Origin: AWTP1-13 sp963840075
GTDB lineage: Bacteria > Pseudomonadota > Alphaproteobacteria > Rhizobiales > Hyphomicrobiaceae
Reading direction: 5' to 3'
NCBI GenBank assembly: GCA_963840075.1
Contig: CAWIXS010000022.1
Coordinates: 1-64,000 of the forward strand
DNA length: 64,000 nucleotides
Positions 1 to 9,168 of the stretch are shown piece by piece (position 1 is the first letter of the stretch; every line of letters begins with the position of its first letter). The notes beneath the pieces were generated by a model. It did no database searches, was not told the DNA's origin, and saw only the letters and a list, made by a program, of their open reading frames with translations. Made by a program: the position numbers and the translations under genes.

Positions 1-38
1 TTAGGAATCAGGTGCTCTATCCGCTGAGCTACGGGGCC
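1..38 (-). tRNA. tRNA-Arg(CCT), partial (3' part beyond window)
   Basis: Read on the minus strand, the 5' half of a tRNA runs from position 38 to the window edge: acceptor strand GGCCCCG, TA at positions 8-9, a D arm with GCTC/GAGC stem, then an anticodon stem and the loop TTCCTAA with anticodon CCT, which reads AGG (arginine). The variable arm, T arm and 3' acceptor lie outside the window, so the identity rests on the anticodon loop alone. Confidence 0.85.
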
Positions 39-171
39 TCGCCAGTCTTACTGCGGCCGGGTCTTCCTGCGGCCGGAAGATCGCACAGCACGGCCACGTT
101 GTCCCGCCGCGCCGGAGGGCCGGGCCCGTTCTTATCACGCCGGCCCGGCCGGAGAAAGCAGGCCGCACAAC

Positions 172-1275
172 TCAAGTGAAGCCGTTGTGGCGGTGGAACT
201 CGGCCGCGGAGGCCACAATCTCCTGCAGGTCGCGGCGCGGACGCCAGGCCAGCAGGCTCCGCGCCTTGCGGATGTCGGCCACCAGGCTCGGCGCGTCGCC
301 GGGGCGGCGCGGGCCGGTGCGGGTGGCGAGGCCCGCCCCTGTCACCCGGTCGGTGGCGGAGACCACCTCACGGATGCTGTAGCCCGAGCCGCTGCCCAGG
401 TTGACGGCGTCGCTGCGGCCGCCGTCGAGCAGGTACTCGATGGCCGCCACGTGGGCATCGGCCAGATCCAGGACGTGCACGTAGTCGCGCACACAGGTGC
501 CGTCGGGGGTGGGATAGTCGTCGCCGTTGACGGTGAGGGCGGCGCCGCTGCGCTGAGGCGCGAGCGCGGCGGCGAGCGCGCGCGGGATGAGATGCGTCTC
601 GGGCTCGTGCACCTCGCCCAGGTCCGCCGCAGGGTGCGCGCCGGAGGCGTTGAAATAGCGCAGCGCCAGGCTCGACAGACCCGGGAACACGCCCGCTGCG
701 AGGTCCGAGGTCGACGGCCGCGGCGGCCAATCCACCTCGGGCACGTCGAGGCGCATGCCGGGGGCGAGGCGATGGCACTCGCCGGCGCCCTGCAGCATCA
801 GCTCGCAGGCGAGCTTGGTGAGGCCATAGGGGCTTGCCGGGTCGAGCGGGCCGGCCTCGGCGAGCGCCGCCGTTCCCGACGCACCGGCATAGACCGCGGC
901 CGTCGAGGAGAACACCAGATGGCGTACCCCGCCCGCCGCCAGGGCGCGGAAGAAGCGCATCGGGCGCAGATAGTTGCGGTCCCAGTAAAGGTCCGGGCGG
1001 GCGACCGACTCGGCAACGTCGATGAGGGCAGCAAAGCATACCGCCGCGAGAGGGCGGCATTCGGCCAGCAGCTCGCCGATGCGCGCGTCGGCGATGTCGC
1101 ACACCTCGAGCCGATGCCGGCGCGCCGCCGCGCGCCGGTAGACCGCGACGCGCTCGCTGCACGGCCCGATGCTGTCGACGACGATGGGCTCAAAGCCGCG
1201 CTCGGCGGCGACATGGCAGAAGTGGCTGCCGATGTAGCCGGCGCCGCCGGCGACGATGATCGGTCTCTTTCGCAT
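172..1275 (-). CDS. galE: UDP-glucose 4-epimerase (GalE)
   Basis: Cytosolic SDR-family epimerase interconverting UDP-glucose and UDP-galactose with tightly bound NAD, feeding exopolysaccharide and LPS sugars. The 367-residue product has the N-terminal nucleotide-binding motif GGAGYIGSH (residues 10-18), the active-site serine region SSTAAVY (123-129), the YxxxK pair Tyr150/Lys154, RYFNASGAHP and a C-terminal DYVHVLDLADAH block. It is about 30 residues longer than typical GalE because of a Pro-rich insertion between the YxxxK helix and the RYFN strand (about residues 163-198). The next gene, read in the opposite direction, is a glycosyltransferase, which fits a surface-polysaccharide role. A related UDP-sugar epimerase with another substrate cannot be excluded. 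Confidence 0.9.
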   Translation of the reverse strand: MRKRPIIVAGGAGYIGSHFCHVAAERGFEPIVVDSIGPCSERVAVYRRAAARRHRLEVCDIADARIGELLAECRPLAAVCFAALIDVAESVARPDLYWDRNYLRPMRFFRALAAGGVRHLVFSSTAAVYAGASGTAALAEAGPLDPASPYGLTKLACELMLQGAGECHRLAPGMRLDVPEVDWPPRPSTSDLAAGVFPGLSSLALRYFNASGAHPAADLGEVHEPETHLIPRALAAALAPQRSGAALTVNGDDYPTPDGTCVRDYVHVLDLADAHVAAIEYLLDGGRSDAVNLGSGSGYSIREVVSATDRVTGAGLATRTGPRRPGDAPSLVADIRKARSLLAWRPRRDLQEIVASAAEFHRHNGFT

Positions 1276-1500
1276 TGCGTGAGCGCTCCTCCCATGGAGG
1301 ACATCGAGGACCTCGAGCCACCTCGTCTTCCCGTCGGAGCGGCGGCATTGTCAAGTGCCCCCGGCCGTCGATCCGCCCCGATCATCGCCGCGATTCGCGC
1401 CGCAGGCAGTCCACACAATGCTGCGGCGGCAATCTTGCCCCGTCCGGCGTTCTGCCGCAGGCTCAACCGCACGTAGTGGAATTGCGCGGAGAGGGAGCCG

Positions 1501-2718
1501 ATGCAGGCTGTCGCAGCCTCTGCCAGCCGATGGGCGAAGGTCCTGGTCGTGATCACCGAGGACTGGTTCGTGCTGTCGCATTTCGTTCCGCTGATCAGCG
1601 AGTTGAGGCGTCTCGCGGCCAACGTCGTGGTGGCGACCCGCGGCAGCGGCAGGCTCGACGAGATCGAGCGCCTCGGCGTGCGGACGCGGCCGTTCGACAT
1701 GCACCGCGGATCGCTCAACGTGGGCGTGCTGAGGCAGGTGCGCGACGGCCTCGCCGCCCTGGTCGACGAGGAGCGACCCGACGCGGTTCATGCCATCGCC
1801 ATGCAGCCGATGATCATGACGAGCCTGGCCCTGGCGCGGACCCGGCATCGCCCGTCGCTGGTCGTGCTGCACCTGACGGGGCAGGGCTATCTCGGCTCCT
1901 CGCGCTCGCCGGTCGCGTATCTGTTGCGTCCCCTCGCGCGCTCGGCGCTGCGGAACTGCGCGGCGCGGCATACGACCTGGCTCGTCGCCGAGAACAGCGA
2001 CGATGCGGGAAAGATGATCCTCGACCGGGTTGCGGTGGCGGAGCGGACGGCCATCGTGCCGGGCGCCGGCGTCGATCTGGCGCTCTATCCGGAGCTGCCG
2101 GCGCCATCGAATGCGACCGTGCAGGTCGCGTTCGCCGGGCGCATGCTGAGGTCCAAGGGCCCGCAGGTGCTGGTGGAGGCGCATCGCCTGCTGCGGGCGC
2201 GTGGGCTCACCATCGATCTTGCTCTCTACGGCGATGCCGACGGCGGCAGCCGCGAGGCCATCCCCAGGGAGACGCTGTCGTCCTGGAACGCCGAGGTCGG
2301 CATCACCTGGCATGGCCGGACCGCCGATATCCTCGGCTTCTGGCGCGCGGCGGACATCGCCGCTGTGCCCGCGCTCGGCGGCGATGGCATGCCGCGGGCG
2401 ATGCTGGAGGCGGCGGCGTGCGGGCGGCCGCTGGTGGTCTCCGACGTTCCGGGCTGCCGCCAGTTCGTGCGGCCCGGTGTGGAAGGGCTGGTGGTGGCGC
2501 CGGGCGACCCTGCGGCCCTGGCCGACGCGTTGGCCCGCCTGGCCGGCGACCGGGCATGGCGGCTCGCCGCCGGAGCGGCGGCCCGGCGCCGGGTGCAGCA
2601 TTGCTCCGAGGATGCGGTGCGGGCGAGGATCCGCGATGTCTATCGGGCGGCGCGCGAGCCGGCCGGAGCGTCGGTTGCGGCTGCAGCGGAGCAGGGGGCT
2701 GCCGTGCGGCCCGCCTGA
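1501..2718 (+). CDS. Family 4-type (GT-B fold) glycosyltransferase
   Basis: A 405-residue GT-B glycosyltransferase, probably building a surface polysaccharide or glycolipid. The N-terminal acceptor domain (about residues 12-190) includes VLHLTGQGYLG. The C-terminal donor-binding domain begins near residue 208 (VAFAGRMLRSKGP) and carries the family signature around 300-330, GGDGMPRAMLEAAACGRPLVVSD, here with an acidic-loss variant of the usual E-x7-E motif. The start is supported by a purine-rich GGAGAGGGAG just upstream of the ATG. It diverges from galE, with about 225 bp between them. The donor and acceptor sugars cannot be read from the sequence. Confidence 0.85.
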   Translation: MQAVAASASRWAKVLVVITEDWFVLSHFVPLISELRRLAANVVVATRGSGRLDEIERLGVRTRPFDMHRGSLNVGVLRQVRDGLAALVDEERPDAVHAIAMQPMIMTSLALARTRHRPSLVVLHLTGQGYLGSSRSPVAYLLRPLARSALRNCAARHTTWLVAENSDDAGKMILDRVAVAERTAIVPGAGVDLALYPELPAPSNATVQVAFAGRMLRSKGPQVLVEAHRLLRARGLTIDLALYGDADGGSREAIPRETLSSWNAEVGITWHGRTADILGFWRAADIAAVPALGGDGMPRAMLEAAACGRPLVVSDVPGCRQFVRPGVEGLVVAPGDPAALADALARLAGDRAWRLAAGAAARRRVQHCSEDAVRARIRDVYRAAREPAGASVAAAAEQGAAVRPA

Positions 2719-3110
2719 GGACGAGAGAGATATCGGCCTGCGGGGATGCTTCGGCTCATTCGTCGTCGGTGATCGCGCCAGTGGCTTTCCACGCAGACGT
2801 TGATGCCGAAGTAGTGCACGACGACCTCGTCGCGGAAAACCGCGCGGAAGTCGAACACGCATTCTCCCGTGCCGTCGTCGAAATTGACCCGCACCCTGGT
2901 GCGCGCCCGTATCGGCTGCTTCGTCAGGATGTTCTCCTCCCAGTCGTCGGTCGTGACGCGCGAGGCGTAGAGCCGCACGATGTCCGACGCGCGCTCGTTC
3001 ACGATCTCGACCACGCGGTTCTCCCCGTCCGCGCTCTGGGCGAGCGCCGAATAGGGAGCGACTGCGGCGGCAAGCACGGCAAGCAGCCACAACGAGCAAA
3101 TCTCTCTCAT
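2640..3110 (-). CDS. Small secreted protein of unknown function (C-terminus probably frameshifted)
   Basis: The product starts with a clear Sec signal peptide (hydrophobic LWLLAVLAAAVAPYSALA followed by QSADG). A short beta-rich domain follows with VVEIVNERASDIVRLYASRV, DWEENIL, NFDDGTGECVFDFRAVF and INVCVESHW. This pattern occurs in small periplasmic proteins of Rhizobiales of about 110-120 residues with no known function. The open frame runs on to 156 residues and overlaps the glycosyltransferase gene antisense by 79 bp, but the last 40 residues look like out-of-frame sequence. Dropping one base near 2773 gives the ending HWRITDDE and a stop at 2756, clear of the neighbour. The true product is therefore probably about 117 residues. 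Confidence 0.65.
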   Translation of the reverse strand: MREICSLWLLAVLAAAVAPYSALAQSADGENRVVEIVNERASDIVRLYASRVTTDDWEENILTKQPIRARTRVRVNFDDGTGECVFDFRAVFRDEVVVHYFGINVCVESHWRDHRRRMSRSIPAGRYLSRPQAGRTAAPCSAAAATDAPAGSRAAR

Positions 3111-3209
3111 GCATCCCTCGTCGGCGATATCCGGCTGGCAGGTATATTTTTGCCATCGTCCGCTGTCAAAGCGTCGCGGGGCGCGCCGAGCGGGACGGGC
3201 TGGCCTCGG

Positions 3210-3893
3210 CTAGGAGCGGATGGCGGCCGTTGCGGCGGCGCGGATGGCGCCGATGTTGTCCCGGTACCGGCCGTTCTGGAAGACCGCGGAGCCTGCCACC
3301 AGCACGCTGGCGCCGGCTTCGGCGCAGGCGCCCGCCGTGGCTGGCGCGACGCCGCCGTCCACCTCGAGGTGGATGGGGCGCTCACCGATCATGGCGCGCA
3401 CACGGCGGACCTTGTCGACCATGGCCGGGATGAAGGCCTGGCCGCCGAAGCCCGGATTTACGGTCATCACCAGGATGAGGTCGACGCGGTCGAGCACGTA
3501 GGCGATGGCGCTCTCGGGCGTATGGGGGGTGAGCGAGACGCCGGCCTTCTTGCCGAGGGCGCGGATCAGCTGCAGCGAGCGGTCCAGATGCGCGCCGGCC
3601 TCGGCATGCACAGTGACGATGTCGGCCCCGGCCTTGGCGAAAGGCTCGATGAATGGATCGGCGGGGGCAATCATGAGGTGCACGTCCAGCGTCTTCCTCG
3701 TGTGCGGGCGGATCGCCTGCACCACGCCCGGGCCGATGGTGATGTTGGGCACGAAATGGCCGTCCATCACGTCGACATGCACCCAGTCGCAGCCGGCTTC
3801 GTCGATAGCGCGCACCTCCTCGCCGAGCCGCGCGAAGTCGGCGGAGAGGATCGAGGGTGCGATCAGGATGTGCCTGCTCATCTTGTGCTCCAT
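3210..3893 (-). CDS. rpe: Ribulose-phosphate 3-epimerase
   Basis: TIM-barrel enzyme interconverting D-ribulose 5-phosphate and D-xylulose 5-phosphate in the pentose phosphate and Calvin pathways. At 227 residues it matches the family length. Visible signatures are IAPSILSADFARLGEE near the N-terminus, the metal-binding HVDVMDGHFVPNITIGP, LDVHLMI, MTVNPGFGGQAFI, LEVDGGV with a catalytic aspartate, and the phosphate-binding VAGSAVF. A second in-frame ATG lies four codons downstream, and either could be the start. The gene lies just upstream of the leftward small secreted-protein gene. Confidence 0.96.
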   Translation of the reverse strand: MEHKMSRHILIAPSILSADFARLGEEVRAIDEAGCDWVHVDVMDGHFVPNITIGPGVVQAIRPHTRKTLDVHLMIAPADPFIEPFAKAGADIVTVHAEAGAHLDRSLQLIRALGKKAGVSLTPHTPESAIAYVLDRVDLILVMTVNPGFGGQAFIPAMVDKVRRVRAMIGERPIHLEVDGGVAPATAGACAEAGASVLVAGSAVFQNGRYRDNIGAIRAAATAAIRS

Positions 3894-3933
3894 CTCCCTT
3901 TCCCCGCTTACTCCAACGTCGGAGGTTGCCGCT

Positions 3934-3984
3934 GCCCCTCACCCTAACCCTCTCTCTATGGATCAAGAAGGTATGGAGAGAGGG
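3934..3984. repeat. Intergenic palindrome, family A (CCCTCACCCTAACCCTCTC type)
   Basis: The left arm CCCTCACCCTAACCCTCTCTC pairs imperfectly with GGAGAGAGGG downstream. The same left arm recurs at 19278-19317 and, inverted and diverged, at 19091-19180. It lies between rimK and rpe, where an RNA hairpin could end or protect the rimK transcript. Confidence 0.7.
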
Positions 3985-3991
3985 AATCGCG

Positions 3992-4897
3992 TCAGCCCAC
4001 GCCGCGCGTCCTGGTCTCGCCGCGCCGGGCGCGCCGCTCCAGGAACGCGATCATGGCACCGGCCACGTCGGCGCCGGTCGCCTGCTCCATGCCCTCGATG
4101 CCAGGCGAGGAGTTCACCTCCATCACTACCGGCCCGCGGTTGGAGCGCAGCATGTCCACGCCGGCGACGTTGAGGCCCAGCACCTCGGCCGAGCGGAGCG
4201 CCGTGCGGCGCTCGTCCTCCGAGATGGCGACCGGCTCGGCCTTGGCGCCGCGGTGAAGGTTGGCGCGGAACTCGCCCACCCCGCAGGTGCGCTTGATGCT
4301 GGCCACCACCTCTCCACCGACCACCAGCACGCGGATATCGGTGCCGCCGGCCTCCTTGATGTACTCCTGCACCAGGATGTTCAGGTTCGCCGCGCTGAAC
4401 GCCTCGATGATCGAGCGGGCGGAGGCCAACGTCTCGGCCAGGATCACACCGCGCCCCTGGGTGCCCTCCAGGAGCTTGATCACGCAGGGCGTGCCGCCAA
4501 CCTCCTTGATGACATCCTCGGCCCGGCGCGGGCCGTGGGCGAACGCCGTCACCGGCAGGCCGATGCCCTCGCGTGCCAGGAGCTGCAGGGCGCGCAGCTT
4601 GTCGCGCGAGCGGCCGATCGCCACGCTCTCGTTGAGCGGGAAGACGCCCTGCATCTCGAACTGGCGCAGCACGGCGAGGCCGTAGTGGGTGACGGAGGCG
4701 CCGATGCGCGGAATGACCGCGTCGTAGTGCGGCAGCGTGCGGCCCCCGTGCTTGAGGGTCGGCCGGCTGGACGTGATGCTCATATGCACGTGCAACGTGT
4801 TGATCACGTCGATCTCGTGGTTGCGGCTGCACGCCGCCTCGACGATGCGCCGATGCGAATAGAGGCTCGGATTGCGGGCCATCATCACGAACTTCAT
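3992..4897 (-). CDS. rimK: ATP-grasp ligase RimK (ribosomal protein S6 glutamate ligase type)
   Basis: The 301-residue protein has the RimK N-terminal region (MKFVMMARNPSLYSHRRIVEA, then PRIGASVTHYGLAVLRQFE) and an ATP-grasp domain. Seen in the latter are VIKLLEGTQGRGV (phosphate loop), VQEYI, DIRVLVVGGEVV, FRANLHRGA and the Mg-binding VMEVNSSPGIEGME. RimK adds glutamate residues to the C-terminus of ribosomal protein S6; family members also modify F420 or other carboxylates, so the S6 substrate is inferred from overall similarity. It is followed by a family A palindrome, then by rpe in the same direction. Confidence 0.92.
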   Translation of the reverse strand: MKFVMMARNPSLYSHRRIVEAACSRNHEIDVINTLHVHMSITSSRPTLKHGGRTLPHYDAVIPRIGASVTHYGLAVLRQFEMQGVFPLNESVAIGRSRDKLRALQLLAREGIGLPVTAFAHGPRRAEDVIKEVGGTPCVIKLLEGTQGRGVILAETLASARSIIEAFSAANLNILVQEYIKEAGGTDIRVLVVGGEVVASIKRTCGVGEFRANLHRGAKAEPVAISEDERRTALRSAEVLGLNVAGVDMLRSNRGPVVMEVNSSPGIEGMEQATGADVAGAMIAFLERRARRGETRTRGVG

Positions 4898-5060
4898 GAG
4901 GGGTCTCTTCAGGCTTCACGCCCGCCCGGAGCGCAGGGGCGATACCATGTCGGCGGCCCAGCCTGGGCTCTGATACCCCATCCGGGCGACGACGGCAAAG
5001 TCAGCGCCGCGCGCGGTCCACAGACGCGGCCACAGAATCGCCTTAAGGATCAAGAGGACC

Positions 5061-5288
5061 TCAACCCGGCGGGATGGCGTACCCGCCTTGCGAGTCCACG
5101 CCGGCCGTGGGGCCATCGGGCTCGATGCTGGCGTAGAGCAGCACGGCGCTCAAGGTTGCCACGGTGAGCAGGATCGCCATGCCCAGCGCCGCACGGCGGA
5201 GCGCCCACCCGAGCGTGGCAAGTTGCGGCTCGCGTTGCCTTTCCAACTGCCTATCCAAGGAGACATGTGGAACGCTCGGCGAAGCCAT
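5061..5288 (-). CDS. Small single-pass membrane protein, unknown
   Basis: A 75-residue product with a charged N-terminus (LDRQLERQREPQLATLGWALRRAA), one hydrophobic helix GMAILLTVATLSAVLLYAS and a short Gly/Pro tail. The start at 5288 is chosen because AGGAGG lies eight bases before it; a longer frame begins 21 bases upstream without a ribosome site. No family is recognised. The topology suggests a single inner-membrane anchor with a cytoplasmic N-terminus. Confidence 0.6.
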   Translation of the reverse strand: MASPSVPHVSLDRQLERQREPQLATLGWALRRAALGMAILLTVATLSAVLLYASIEPDGPTAGVDSQGGYAIPPG

Positions 5289-5508
5289 CGGGCCCGTCCT
5301 CCTCACCATGTACGCAGTGCTGCCCCGTCGCGCGGCCCAATCCGTGCGGCCGCCCTCGCATCAACGCCGCTCGACCCGGTTTACCGTCGCGGCCCGCTCC
5401 TCGATGCGAAGGGCCACGATTGACGCCGTCGCTCGGGCGGCGTCGAGGCAGCGGCAGCGCGGGAGCGTCGTACCTGCCCCGTCTGTGGCGCAGAGACGGC
5501 CGGCCGGC

Positions 5509-6999
5509 TCAGCGCACCCGGCGGCCGAACACGGCAATGGCCGCCAGGGGCAGCACGAGGCCGAGCGTCATGACGGTGACGACGAGCGCGGGCAGATGGC
5601 CGTAGGAGCCGCGCTCGATCGGGAAGAGGAGGTTCAAGTACTTGGTCTGCAGGGCGCCCGCCTGGAGCGCCAGGTTCATCAGCGAGGCCATCAGGGAGAA
5701 CCAGATGGCGCGATGGCCGGCCGGCGCGTAGATGGCGACCAGGGTGAGCAGCGGGACCATGCTGAGCTGGAGGAACGGCGAGACGCCGACGGTCTCCAAT
5801 AGAGCGATGGTACGCGGGCCGATGCCGAACAGCTCCTCGGCAACCTTGTACCATTCGAGCACGAGCAGGAGCCGCGGCAGGGCCAGGACAGTGCCGAGGA
5901 GGGTGATCCAGAGCAGCACCTGCGCCACCGGTCGGCGGGTGATCATGTCGGACAGCATCCAGAGCGTGACGATGGCGACCCCGGCGGCGATCTGCTGCAG
6001 CAACCCGAAGAAGCCCTCGCTGAAGCCGAGCCGGTCGATCTGGAACCAGGTGTAGCCGTCGCCTGCGAGGGGTGTGGCGCGGAAGGCGAAGATGATGACG
6101 GCGGCGTATGCGATCTTCACGCGCGTTGCATGGTCGATGGATTGGGTCACGCGGGCGAGCATCCAGATGACCACGGCCATCGAGAACGCGAAGATGATCT
6201 CCTGGCTGTAGGGGACCCCGACGAGGGCGAGGGCCATGACGGCGGCGCCGAAGGCGAGCCCGCCTCCCAGGATGCGCCAGTCGATCGGGCGGCGCTCGGT
6301 GGTCTCCAGGCGCACGAGCAGGGCCCCGGTGACGGAGATTGCCGGCACGATCAGGCCCAGCAGGAACACCTTGTCGTAGGAGAGGTAGTTGGCGAGCAGC
6401 CCGGAGAGGCCGGCGACGGCGAACACGCCGAACAGCAGCGACAGGCGCCCCAGCACCTGCACCATGCCGAGCTCGTGGTCGATCTCGGTCTTCGGGCGCG
6501 GCGTGCCATCGGCATTGGTGCGCGGCACCACCTCGCTGCTCATGGCATCGGCAACGACATCCTGCAGGACCAGGCCCGTGGCGCTCAGGAGACCGGCTAC
6601 GATATAGGCTTGGTTGGGCGGCACGGCAGTGAGCCAGCCGCCCGCGCTGCCCGCCTCCAGAAGGAGGGCCGCGGCGACCAGGGCAGCACCCGCAAAGACA
6701 TAGGTGCGGCGCTGCGAGCCGAGCAGCGGCACGGTGTCGACGAGCTCGCCGAACACCATCTTGATGGTCCAGGGCAGGTTGAACCACACCGCCAGCGACG
6801 CCAGCTCGGCGGGGCTCCAGGACAGGGATTTCCTGACCCAGAAGGTCTCGGCCACGTAGATGAGCCCCGTGGCCCCGTAGCCGAAATAGACCATCAGCAG
6901 CGGCAGATGCGATGGCCTGAGCGCGCGGATCGGCGTGAGCAGCGCCTTCTCGATCTGCTGGCGCCAATACGGGGCGGGTGCCGGCTCGGCTGCGTCCAT
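5509..6999 (-). CDS. MFS carrier of the folate-biopterin transporter (FBT/BT1) type
   Basis: A 496-residue polytopic membrane protein with about 12 hydrophobic segments. The stretch LPWTIKMVFGELVDTVPLLG followed by QRRTYVF, and the later LQDVVADAMSSEV, match the BT1/FBT branch of the major facilitator superfamily, whose characterised members import folates or pteridines. A folate role would be congenial to the formyl-THF genes at 15.7-18.3 kb, but the substrate is not shown. The protein stands alone, with about 400 bp of apparently non-coding DNA upstream. Confidence 0.8.
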   Translation of the reverse strand: MDAAEPAPAPYWRQQIEKALLTPIRALRPSHLPLLMVYFGYGATGLIYVAETFWVRKSLSWSPAELASLAVWFNLPWTIKMVFGELVDTVPLLGSQRRTYVFAGAALVAAALLLEAGSAGGWLTAVPPNQAYIVAGLLSATGLVLQDVVADAMSSEVVPRTNADGTPRPKTEIDHELGMVQVLGRLSLLFGVFAVAGLSGLLANYLSYDKVFLLGLIVPAISVTGALLVRLETTERRPIDWRILGGGLAFGAAVMALALVGVPYSQEIIFAFSMAVVIWMLARVTQSIDHATRVKIAYAAVIIFAFRATPLAGDGYTWFQIDRLGFSEGFFGLLQQIAAGVAIVTLWMLSDMITRRPVAQVLLWITLLGTVLALPRLLLVLEWYKVAEELFGIGPRTIALLETVGVSPFLQLSMVPLLTLVAIYAPAGHRAIWFSLMASLMNLALQAGALQTKYLNLLFPIERGSYGHLPALVVTVMTLGLVLPLAAIAVFGRRVR

Positions 7000-7402
7000 G
7001 CCACACGTCTATCCGCTGCACTTGCGGTACGCCATGAACAGCCCTCGGGGTATGTTAACCGTGCTGCCGGGAGGGAACCGTACCCTGGGATGTGGTGAGG
7101 GTGATGTGAGCTGAATCAATGCAGGCGCATGACGGGATTGGGCCTGGTGGCCGTCCTGACGGCCCTGATCGGCGCAACAGTGCGACTTCCGCCGCTGAAG
7201 GCAAACTCCCGCCCCTCAAAGCACCTGTTGAGGGGGCGCAGCTGCATGGCTGCTGGACGAGCGCTGGAAGCTGGATGAGCCGAGTAGGTCCAGCAAGCTG
7301 GGTCTTCAGGGGCGTCTGGCTTCGACAGCCGGAGCGCACGAGCGCGGACGGCAAAGCCAGCCCAAAGTAGACAGGTGGATCTGTGCAGGGTCCAGCCCGC
7401 AA
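7000..7402. other. Intergenic region with nothing recognised
   Basis: About 400 bp between the carrier start and the tctB stop. Open frames here lack ribosome sites, recognisable domains or the codon pattern of the neighbours. No hairpin with a T-run was seen. Confidence 0.5.
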
Positions 7403-7972
7403 TCAATATCCCAGCCAGGCCTCCAGAGGCCCCTTGGGGAGCGGCACCAGGAACCACTTCTCGAACATGAAGAACAGCACGATGGGCACACCGATCGAAA
7501 CACCTAACGCTTTGAGCGGATTCTCGCGGCCGATGATCATCATGAAGGCAAAGATGAAGATTGCCGAGGCCACGTAGATCCCGAGTCCGGGGATACGAAC
7601 GGGCTCAGAAATGCCGATGCTCACAACCGGCCCGAACGAGAGGCCGCCGATGAGCGCCGCATAGATCAGGCTGGGCACCAGCACGGCCAACACCCGACCG
7701 AACGGCCGCACGGAGACGAAGATCTCGCCTGCGCCGTGGCCGCGCAAGGCGTTCACGAGATTGACCAGGCTGGAGACCCCCAGGATCGTTGCCACCCAGA
7801 ACGGATAGTAGCCGGGAGCCGGCCCTTCGCCCTCCCGCCAGCCAAAGCCGAGCCGGACGCTGTCGTGAATGACAATGGCGCAGCCGCCCAGCAAGACGAG
7901 AGCGACAACGATCTCCATCGTCCGGTTCGACACCAAGGGCCGGTTTCGGTCGGCACCGTCATCGTTCTGCAT
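7403..7972 (-). CDS. tctB: TTT transporter small membrane subunit TctB
   Basis: A 189-residue protein with four hydrophobic segments (IVVALVLLGGCAIVI, GYYPFWVATILGVSSLVNLV, VLAVLVPSLIYAALIGG, GIYVASAIFIFAFMMIIG). The motif GPGYYPF is present here in the form GPAPGYYPF, typical of TctB of tripartite tricarboxylate transporters. With TctA it forms the membrane unit of a secondary, ion-driven importer. It is the last gene of the leftward tctA-tctC-tctB set, 92 bp after tctC. The 189 residues are slightly long for the family. Confidence 0.88.
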   Translation of the reverse strand: MQNDDGADRNRPLVSNRTMEIVVALVLLGGCAIVIHDSVRLGFGWREGEGPAPGYYPFWVATILGVSSLVNLVNALRGHGAGEIFVSVRPFGRVLAVLVPSLIYAALIGGLSFGPVVSIGISEPVRIPGLGIYVASAIFIFAFMMIIGRENPLKALGVSIGVPIVLFFMFEKWFLVPLPKGPLEAWLGY

Positions 7973-8064
7973 ACGGCTTCAGTCCTTACCAGGTCTCTAG
8001 ATGTCCCTGTTTCCGGAGACGGGGTCGGTGCACCGCGTTTGCGGGCACCGCCCCCCGCATCGGT

Positions 8065-9114
8065 CTACTTGTCGGCTGCCAGGAAGCCAGCTTCCTTCAT
8101 CAGGTCGTGGTGGAGCTTGTCATTGGCATCCACCCAGCTCCTGTACTGGTCGCCGGTCATGAACGTCTGGTTGAACGCACCGTCCTGCATGAACCTCTTC
8201 CAATCGTCGGTCGCCATCACCTTCTTGAAAAGATCGATATAGTAGGCGACGTGCTCCGACTTCACGCCGGGCGACATGAAGATGCCGCGCAGCATCTGAT
8301 ACTCGGTGTTGACTCCCAATTCCTTGCACGTCGGGATGTCGGACCAGGCCATCGTGGCTGTGACCTTCTCCGTATACACGCTGCGCTTGCCATCGAAGAT
8401 GCAGAGCGGGCGCAGTGCACCGGCCTTCCATTGAGAGACCGCCTCGATCGGGTTGTTTACCGAGGAGTTTATGTGCTTGCCAACGAGCTGGACCGCCACG
8501 GCGCCGCCGCCCTTTTGCGGAATGTAGATGAACTTCTTGGGTGCGGTCAGCCTCTCCAAGGCCGCGGTGATGATCTGGTCCTCCTGCTTGGATCCCGTGC
8601 CGCCCATCTTGAAGGATTTGTCGGGAGCGGCCTTCACGGCAGCAATGTATTCATTCGCCGTCTTGTATGGCGCGTCGGCGGGCACCCACAGAACGAATTG
8701 GTCGAGGGCCAGCATGGCGACCGGCGTCAGGTCCTTCCAGCTGAAGGGCACACCGGTTGCCCGTGGAGTCGTGAAGAGGTTCGAGAGCGTGATGATGATG
8801 TTGTGAGGATCTCCGGCGGACTTCTTGACCTCCAGGAAACCCTCCGCTCCCGCGCCGCCACCCTTGTTGACCGTTATTATGGGCTGCTTCGACAGGTTGT
8901 TCTTGGCGACGACGCCCTGAATGAACCGTGCCATCTGATCGGCGCCACCGCCGGTGCCGGCGGGGATGATGAACGTGATTGGCTTGGTCGGTTCCCACGC
9001 CTGGGAGATCGCGGGCGGTGCCGGCAACAGAAGCGCTGCCGCCAACGCAAGACCGCTGACGCAGCCAGCGCTGCCGACACGTCCACACCACCCCCATCTG
9101 GTATTTCGTGCCAT
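8065..9114 (-). CDS. tctC: TTT periplasmic solute-binding protein TctC
   Basis: Periplasmic receptor of the TTT family (Bug-type, 349 residues from the chosen start). A signal peptide is visible (CVSGLALAAALLLPAPPAIS, then QAWEP). The mature part has the family landmarks KPITFIIPAGTGGGADQMAR, PIITVNKGGGAGAEGF and GGTGSKQED, the ligand-site loops for a carboxylate. The start is placed at 9114 because AAGGAGGAAGCA precedes that ATG; a longer frame begins 27 bases upstream without such a site. Such receptors bind carboxylates such as citrate, tartrate or aromatic acids. Divergence from the oxalate regulator makes oxalate or a related small diacid a candidate. Confidence 0.9.
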   Translation of the reverse strand: MARNTRWGWCGRVGSAGCVSGLALAAALLLPAPPAISQAWEPTKPITFIIPAGTGGGADQMARFIQGVVAKNNLSKQPIITVNKGGGAGAEGFLEVKKSAGDPHNIIITLSNLFTTPRATGVPFSWKDLTPVAMLALDQFVLWVPADAPYKTANEYIAAVKAAPDKSFKMGGTGSKQEDQIITAALERLTAPKKFIYIPQKGGGAVAVQLVGKHINSSVNNPIEAVSQWKAGALRPLCIFDGKRSVYTEKVTATMAWSDIPTCKELGVNTEYQMLRGIFMSPGVKSEHVAYYIDLFKKVMATDDWKRFMQDGAFNQTFMTGDQYRSWVDANDKLHHDLMKEAGFLAADK

Positions 9115-9168
9115 TGCTTCCTCCTTGGTTTGGTTGCTCATGGATCGATTGCTCGATCGGTCTCCTGA

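Noticed and set aside
4916..5116. Short minus-strand frame upstream of rimK
   Set aside because: It has no ribosome site, no recognisable features and a composition unlike the neighbouring genes; it overlaps the better supported small membrane protein gene.
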